Shown here: piece by piece, positions 6,931 to 9,911 of the stretch | How positions within the stretch are numbered: position 1 is the stretch's first letter | How the letters are laid out: every line of letters starts with the position of its first letter | NCBI GenBank assembly: GCA_016744275.1 | Contig: JADGEP010000113.1 | Location: 1 to 9,911, forward strand | Direction: 5' to 3' | From: Candidatus Krumholzibacteriia bacterium | GTDB taxonomy: Bacteria; Krumholzibacteriota; Krumholzibacteriia; LZORAL124-64-63 | DNA: 9,911 bases | Program-made: the position numbers and the translations under genes | Notes under the pieces: model-generated | Seen by the model: the letters and a program-made list of their open reading frames with translations, nothing else | The model's database searches: none | Told to the model about the DNA's origin: nothing

Positions 6931-6996
6931 CTCTGGCGATCCCCGGAGGCGAACGCTCCCTCGCCTGAGAGAGAGCATCGCAGTTGCCCGTCTCTT
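6931..6996. promoter_or_regulatory. Structured element with mutually exclusive stems; riboswitch-like
   Basis: TCGCC at 6961-6965 can pair with either of two upstream GGCGA copies (6935-6939 or 6948-6952). In the first case the stem is extended by CTCT (6931-6934) with AGAG (6968-6971) and encloses GGAG/CTCC (6945-6948 with 6956-6959). A further stem can form between the AGAGAG run (6968-6975) and TCTCTT (6991-6996). Such competing stems are typical of switches and attenuators. On the minus strand the words GGGCAAC (6989-6983) and CTCTCAGGC (6971-6963) recall the conserved 3' half of glycine riboswitches, but the GCCGAAGG block is not visible. The strand of action is unknown: it could lie in the leader of the dehydrogenase (minus) or the ABM gene (plus). 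Confidence 0.35.
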
Positions 6997-7067
6997 GGGT
7001 GGACAAATGATGATCGAGAATGAATTTTAGTCAGGCTCACTTTGATATCCATGGCGGTGGTCCCGTT

Positions 7068-7109
7068 GGTGCGTGCCGCGTCACCGATGCCCTTTCAGCC
7101 GCACGCACC
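7068..7109 (+). promoter_or_regulatory. 9-bp inverted repeat just upstream of the ABM ribosome binding site
   Basis: GGTGCGTGC (7068-7076) is exactly complementary to GCACGCACC (7101-7109), with 24 bases between. The right arm ends only seven bases before the GAGG ribosome binding site at 7117. It could be a regulator operator in DNA or a 5' leader hairpin controlling translation. No T-tract follows the right arm, so it is not a terminator for the plus strand. Confidence 0.45.
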
Positions 7110-7116
7110 TAAGAAT

Positions 7117-7120
7117 GAGG
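7117..7120 (+). promoter_or_regulatory. Ribosome binding site that fixes the ABM start
   Basis: GAGG lies eight bases before the ATG at 7129. The frame is open further upstream to an ATG at 7042, but that extension would add 29 residues that run through the inverted repeat and do not look like protein. The family fold begins at the 7129 methionine (M-P-K-L-T-I-V-A), so the shorter form is chosen. Confidence 0.75.
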
Positions 7121-7128
7121 AAACAACC

Positions 7129-7419
7129 ATGCCGAAATTGACCATCGTCGCCAACATTACAGCGAACCCGGATCAGATCGATTTGGTGAAAACGGAGCTA
7201 ACCAAGCTCATCAAAACTACCCTGGCCGAAAAGGGATGCCTGCAATACGACCTGCACCAGGACAACGAGAACCCCGCCCACTTCATGTTCTTCGAAAATT
7301 GGGAAACCCGTGAACTGTGGCAAGCTCATATGGAGAATCAGCACTTGCAGGACTATAAAGCTGCGACTGAAGGCGCCGTCGCGGAATTCACTTTATTCGA
7401 GATGGCGCACATCCAATAG
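7129..7419 (+). CDS. ABM-domain protein (YgiN-like putative quinol monooxygenase)
   Basis: 96 residues, the usual size for single-domain ABM (antibiotic biosynthesis monooxygenase) proteins. The beta-alpha ferredoxin-like pattern is clear: strand K3-L-T-I-V-A-N-I10, helix about 15-33, E34-K-G-C-L-Q-Y-D41, the strand F52-M-F-F-E-N-W58, helix W64-Q-A-H-M-E-N-Q-H72 and a final strand around 87-93. Known relatives form dimers and either oxygenate quinols or aromatic polyketides without cofactors, or degrade heme. This one has no recognisable heme-oxygenase triad, so quinol or reactive-carbonyl chemistry is the better guess, and the true substrate is unknown. It is the only plus-strand gene, reads away from the dehydrogenase and converges on the hybrid kinase with 23 bases between stops and no clear terminator. 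Confidence 0.88.
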   Translation: MPKLTIVANITANPDQIDLVKTELTKLIKTTLAEKGCLQYDLHQDNENPAHFMFFENWETRELWQAHMENQHLQDYKAATEGAVAEFTLFEMAHIQ

Positions 7420-7442
7420 GTGAGGTGGAAGTCCTTCGTTCG

Positions 7443-9911
7443 TCAGGTACCAGCGACGACTATTTCATGATTGGTATCGGGACTGTTTTGAGTCGACAGG
7501 AATTGATCCAGGGTGGCGACAAGCAGTTTGCGGTTGATCGGCTTGCTCATGAATTCGTCGCACCCTGCCTCGAGGCACATTTCGATGTCGGATGGCATGA
7601 CGTTGGCGGTTAAGGCGACGATTGGCAGCGTGGCGCCTTGGTCGCGGAGCATGCGGGTGGCATCGTAACCGTTCATCACGGGCATTTGAACGTCCATGAA
7701 TATCAGGTCGTATGCATTCTGGGTGGCCATGATTACTGCCTCTTGGCCATCCTGGGCAATGGCGACACTGAGGCCCAGCTTGCGAAGCATCGCACCGATC
7801 GTCTTCTGATTGACCACGTTGTCCTCGACGACCAGGATCTCACCGGAGAAATGACGGTCCGGCATCCGCTCGCGCTTGGGGGCGGGCGCCGATTCACCCA
7901 ACGAATCGATGTGGGGCACCTGGCTCGGGTCCTGCCCCTGCGGTATGGTGAGAGAAAAAGTTGATCCCTTGCCGACGATGCTGCTGACGGTGAGACTGCC
8001 ACCGAGCAGGACGGCCAATTGCCTGGTGATGGACAGGCCGAGTCCGGTGCCGCCAAACTGCCGTGATGTCGAGTCATCCTCCTGTTCGAACGCCTCAAAT
8101 ATTCGGGATTGGTGCGCGGTGGATATGCCGACCCCGGTGTCGTGCACGTCAAAGCGCACACAATCGGCGCCCTCGTACCGGATCGAAGACAAGTGGAGAC
8201 GGACTGTTCCTTCCTGGGTGAATTTGATGGCGTTGCCAATGAGGTTCAAAAGGCACTGGCGAATCCGGGTCGGGTCTGTTTGCATGGACTCGGGTACCGG
8301 CGTATCAAAGGCGACTTCAAGGGCGATGCCTTTATTGGCAGCCTGCGGCCCCATGAGCGCAGCAAGCTCGCGCAACATCTCGTCGACAGACGAGTTGATC
8401 CGCTCGATCTTGAGTTTGCCCGCCTCGATTTTTGACACATCCAGGATGTCGCCAATGATTTCCAAAAGAGTCTGGGCAGAAGACTTGGCAATGGTCAAGT
8501 AGCCGTGGGGTTCGGAATCCTGGACCTCATCGAGGGCCAGGTCGATCATGCCCAAGATCCCATTCATGGGCGTTCTTATCTCGTGGCTCATGTTGGATAG
8601 AAAGCGACCTTTGGCGGCGATGGCGTCCTCAGCCTGTTGCAAGGCTGCCTTCATTTCGATTTGGGATTGTTGCAATTGAGAGGTTCGTTCGATGACGCGT
8701 TGTTCGAGGCCCTCGTTCAACTCATTGACCACCTGCTCCGCTTGCATTTTTTCGGCGATTTCCGCTTTCAGCTTTCGATTGACGGTCTCAATTTCCGAGG
8801 TGCGTGCGGCGACTGTCTTTTCCAGCAAGTCATTGTGGTGGAAGACTGTGGCGGTGGCCAAGCGCATATTCGACGCCGCTATGGCGGTTCGCCAGGCCGT
8901 ATAGGCCACGATGATCAGAAGAATCGCAACGACGGCGGAAATCCAAGAGATCAGAACCCGTCCCTTGGCGTAGAAAATCTCAGCCGGGACAAACGAAATG
9001 ACTTTCCAATGGTAACTTTGTGAGACGACAGGCGACACGCCGGAACAGAAGGCGTCGCTGTGGTTATGGTACGCCTCATGAATCCGGTGAAGGGGGTACA
9101 CGGTTTCGTAGGTGTACAGTCCTGAGGCGGTCGTGAGTTGGCCGGTTTCATCCGCGTTCGCCGCTTGCCAAACCTCTGGCTGTTGGGTCGCAAAGGAAGC
9201 CCCTTCACGGTCGGGGTACATGAACCCAAATTCGAGGCTCTCATCAGCAGCTGCCAACCAGTATCCGTCGGAATTCAGCATCATCGACTCGTCGCCGGCG
9301 ACCTCAGTCGTGGTTTCGTTGACATGTTCGATGAGGTTGGCGCCGAAATAATTCAGCAATACGATGCCTCGTTTGTTGCCTGCGCTGTCAAAAATTGGTG
9401 TGCCCAGGCGGAGCATCGGTTTAAGAGGTTGTTCGATGGCTCCGTTTTCTACGTTTAGATCCAATGGTGAGACAAACAGTTGTCCCCGATCCAGTGCCAT
9501 GGTGTCGTCAAAATAGTAGCGGCCATCCTTGCTCTGCAGCGCCGATTCCGGCACGATGGCGGGATTCCCGTTGTTGAAGTTGACCCTGACGGTCTCCAAA
9601 CCGTTGGCATCCAGGATTCGAATCTGATCGTATAGCCGCCGGGCTCGGGAAAAAGAAAGAAACATGTTGTTGAGTTCCGCGCGGGCAACGGGTTCGAGGT
9701 TTCCGTCAGCCAGCAGCATGCGCTGGATGTCCTGTTGGGCCGCGAGAAAAAACAGGTCGGTGGTGATTTCATCGATGTGTTCGCCAATATTTGAGGCCCG
9801 AATTTGGGTGACATCGGCTTGATTGCGCCTGATGGAATCGGTGTCGGCATCGGCGTAGGAGTGATAGACGATATACCCCGAACCGATGAGGAGAATGGCG
9901 GCCGGTATGAA
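7443..9911 (-). CDS. Hybrid sensor histidine kinase with Cache-type sensor (partial, N-terminus missing)
   Basis: The frame is open to the right edge with no stop, so the true start is outside; 822 residues are visible and numbered here from the edge. Residues 1-16 are most of a first membrane helix. About 17-315 is a periplasmic double-Cache-like sensor (Y-D-Q-I-R-I-L-D at 94-101, S-P-L-D-L-N-V-E at 148-155). A second membrane helix follows at about 320-340, then a long coiled coil (345-433). HisKA has F-L-S-N-M-S-H443-E-I-R-T-P. The HATPase has N560 (G-N-A-I-K-F), D-T-G-V-G at 591-595 and G-G-T-G-L-G-L at 620-626. The C-terminal receiver has E696-D697, the phospho-acceptor D740 (F-M-D-V-Q-M-P) and K790. 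All phosphotransfer residues are intact. There is no HPt domain in the visible part, so it should pass phosphate to a separate HPt protein. The ligand is unknown; small organic acids or amino acids are common for Cache sensors. Confidence 0.95.
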   Translation of the reverse strand, partial: FIPAAILLIGSGYIVYHSYADADTDSIRRNQADVTQIRASNIGEHIDEITTDLFFLAAQQDIQRMLLADGNLEPVARAELNNMFLSFSRARRLYDQIRILDANGLETVRVNFNNGNPAIVPESALQSKDGRYYFDDTMALDRGQLFVSPLDLNVENGAIEQPLKPMLRLGTPIFDSAGNKRGIVLLNYFGANLIEHVNETTTEVAGDESMMLNSDGYWLAAADESLEFGFMYPDREGASFATQQPEVWQAANADETGQLTTASGLYTYETVYPLHRIHEAYHNHSDAFCSGVSPVVSQSYHWKVISFVPAEIFYAKGRVLISWISAVVAILLIIVAYTAWRTAIAASNMRLATATVFHHNDLLEKTVAARTSEIETVNRKLKAEIAEKMQAEQVVNELNEGLEQRVIERTSQLQQSQIEMKAALQQAEDAIAAKGRFLSNMSHEIRTPMNGILGMIDLALDEVQDSEPHGYLTIAKSSAQTLLEIIGDILDVSKIEAGKLKIERINSSVDEMLRELAALMGPQAANKGIALEVAFDTPVPESMQTDPTRIRQCLLNLIGNAIKFTQEGTVRLHLSSIRYEGADCVRFDVHDTGVGISTAHQSRIFEAFEQEDDSTSRQFGGTGLGLSITRQLAVLLGGSLTVSSIVGKGSTFSLTIPQGQDPSQVPHIDSLGESAPAPKRERMPDRHFSGEILVVEDNVVNQKTIGAMLRKLGLSVAIAQDGQEAVIMATQNAYDLIFMDVQMPVMNGYDATRMLRDQGATLPIVALTANVMPSDIEMCLEAGCDEFMSKPINRKLLVATLDQFLSTQNSPDTNHEIVVAGT

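Larger units (their letters stand above)
6683..7128. other. 446-base divergent intergenic region
   Basis: This lies between the starts of the dehydrogenase (minus) and the ABM gene (plus), so it must hold both promoters. I see no credible gene in it: the short frames present use weak starts, lack ribosome binding sites and have no recognisable product. It holds three base-paired elements described separately (6717-6743, 6931-6996 and 7068-7109). No promoter could be called with confidence on either strand. It is unusually long compared with the other gaps in the window. Confidence 0.6.

Noticed and set aside
6963..6989. Glycine riboswitch on the minus strand
   Set aside because: Only the GGGCAAC and CTCTCAGGC-like words match. 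The conserved GCCGAAGG block and enough room for the 5' helices are missing, so it is kept only as a riboswitch-like element.
6758..7006. 82-residue minus-strand frame in the divergent intergenic region
   Set aside because: It would start at TTG with no ribosome binding site, overlaps the structured element, and has no recognisable protein pattern. It is more likely untranslated leader sequence.
7042..7128. N-terminal extension of the ABM protein from the ATG at 7042
   Set aside because: The extension runs through the inverted repeat, and the family fold and a good ribosome binding site both point to the ATG at 7129.
7420..7442. Terminator between the convergent ABM and hybrid kinase genes
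   Set aside because: Only a GGTACC palindrome lies nearby, inside the kinase end. There is no stable stem followed by a T-run on either strand.

Overview
The window looks like a GC-rich (high-50s % by eye) Gram-negative chromosome, most likely a free-living proteobacterium and possibly a marine gammaproteobacterium. This rests on the lipoprotein signal, the Sec-exported proteins, the LytS/LytR-type two-component pair with a classic ATGA overlap, the large hybrid sensor kinase and the 1.5.1-type amino-acid dehydrogenase. The genus cannot be told from sequence reading alone. No tRNA, rRNA, CRISPR array, insertion sequence or integrase was seen.

Layout, left to right. (1) 1-995, minus: 5' part of an outer-membrane-type lipoprotein with a ZU5-like segment and an HExxH...E gluzincin metallopeptidase-like signature; it runs off the left edge. 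(2) 1281-3257, minus: an exported protein with about ten ankyrin repeats fused to a UlaG-like metallo-beta-lactamase-fold hydrolase. (3) 3428-4162 and 4159-5322, minus: a LytTR response regulator and its four-helix LytS/AlgZ-type kinase, overlapping by 4 bases. (4) 5437-5471: a strong intrinsic terminator that ends the next gene. (5) 5534-6682, minus: an alanine dehydrogenase/PNT-family dehydrogenase of the N5-(carboxyethyl)ornithine synthase-like type. (6) 6683-7128: a 446-base divergent intergenic region with three separate base-paired elements. (7) 7129-7419, plus: a small ABM-domain monooxygenase-like protein, the only plus-strand gene. (8) 7443-9911, minus: a hybrid sensor histidine kinase (Cache-type sensor, HisKA, HATPase, receiver) cut by the right edge.

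How it may fit together. The kinase/regulator pair lies directly upstream of the ankyrin-hydrolase gene on the same strand, with 170 bases between them and no terminator seen. That gap carries a TGAGTG direct repeat with a 21-bp period, the geometry used by LytTR regulators. A working inference is that an envelope signal read by the LytS-like kinase drives production of two extracytoplasmic proteins, the ankyrin-MBL fusion and perhaps the metallopeptidase-like lipoprotein. The strong terminator separates this block from the dehydrogenase. The hybrid kinase and the ABM gene are convergent and appear unrelated to the block. The candidates of most interest are the ankyrin-MBL locus and the unexplained structured leader region at 6717-7109.
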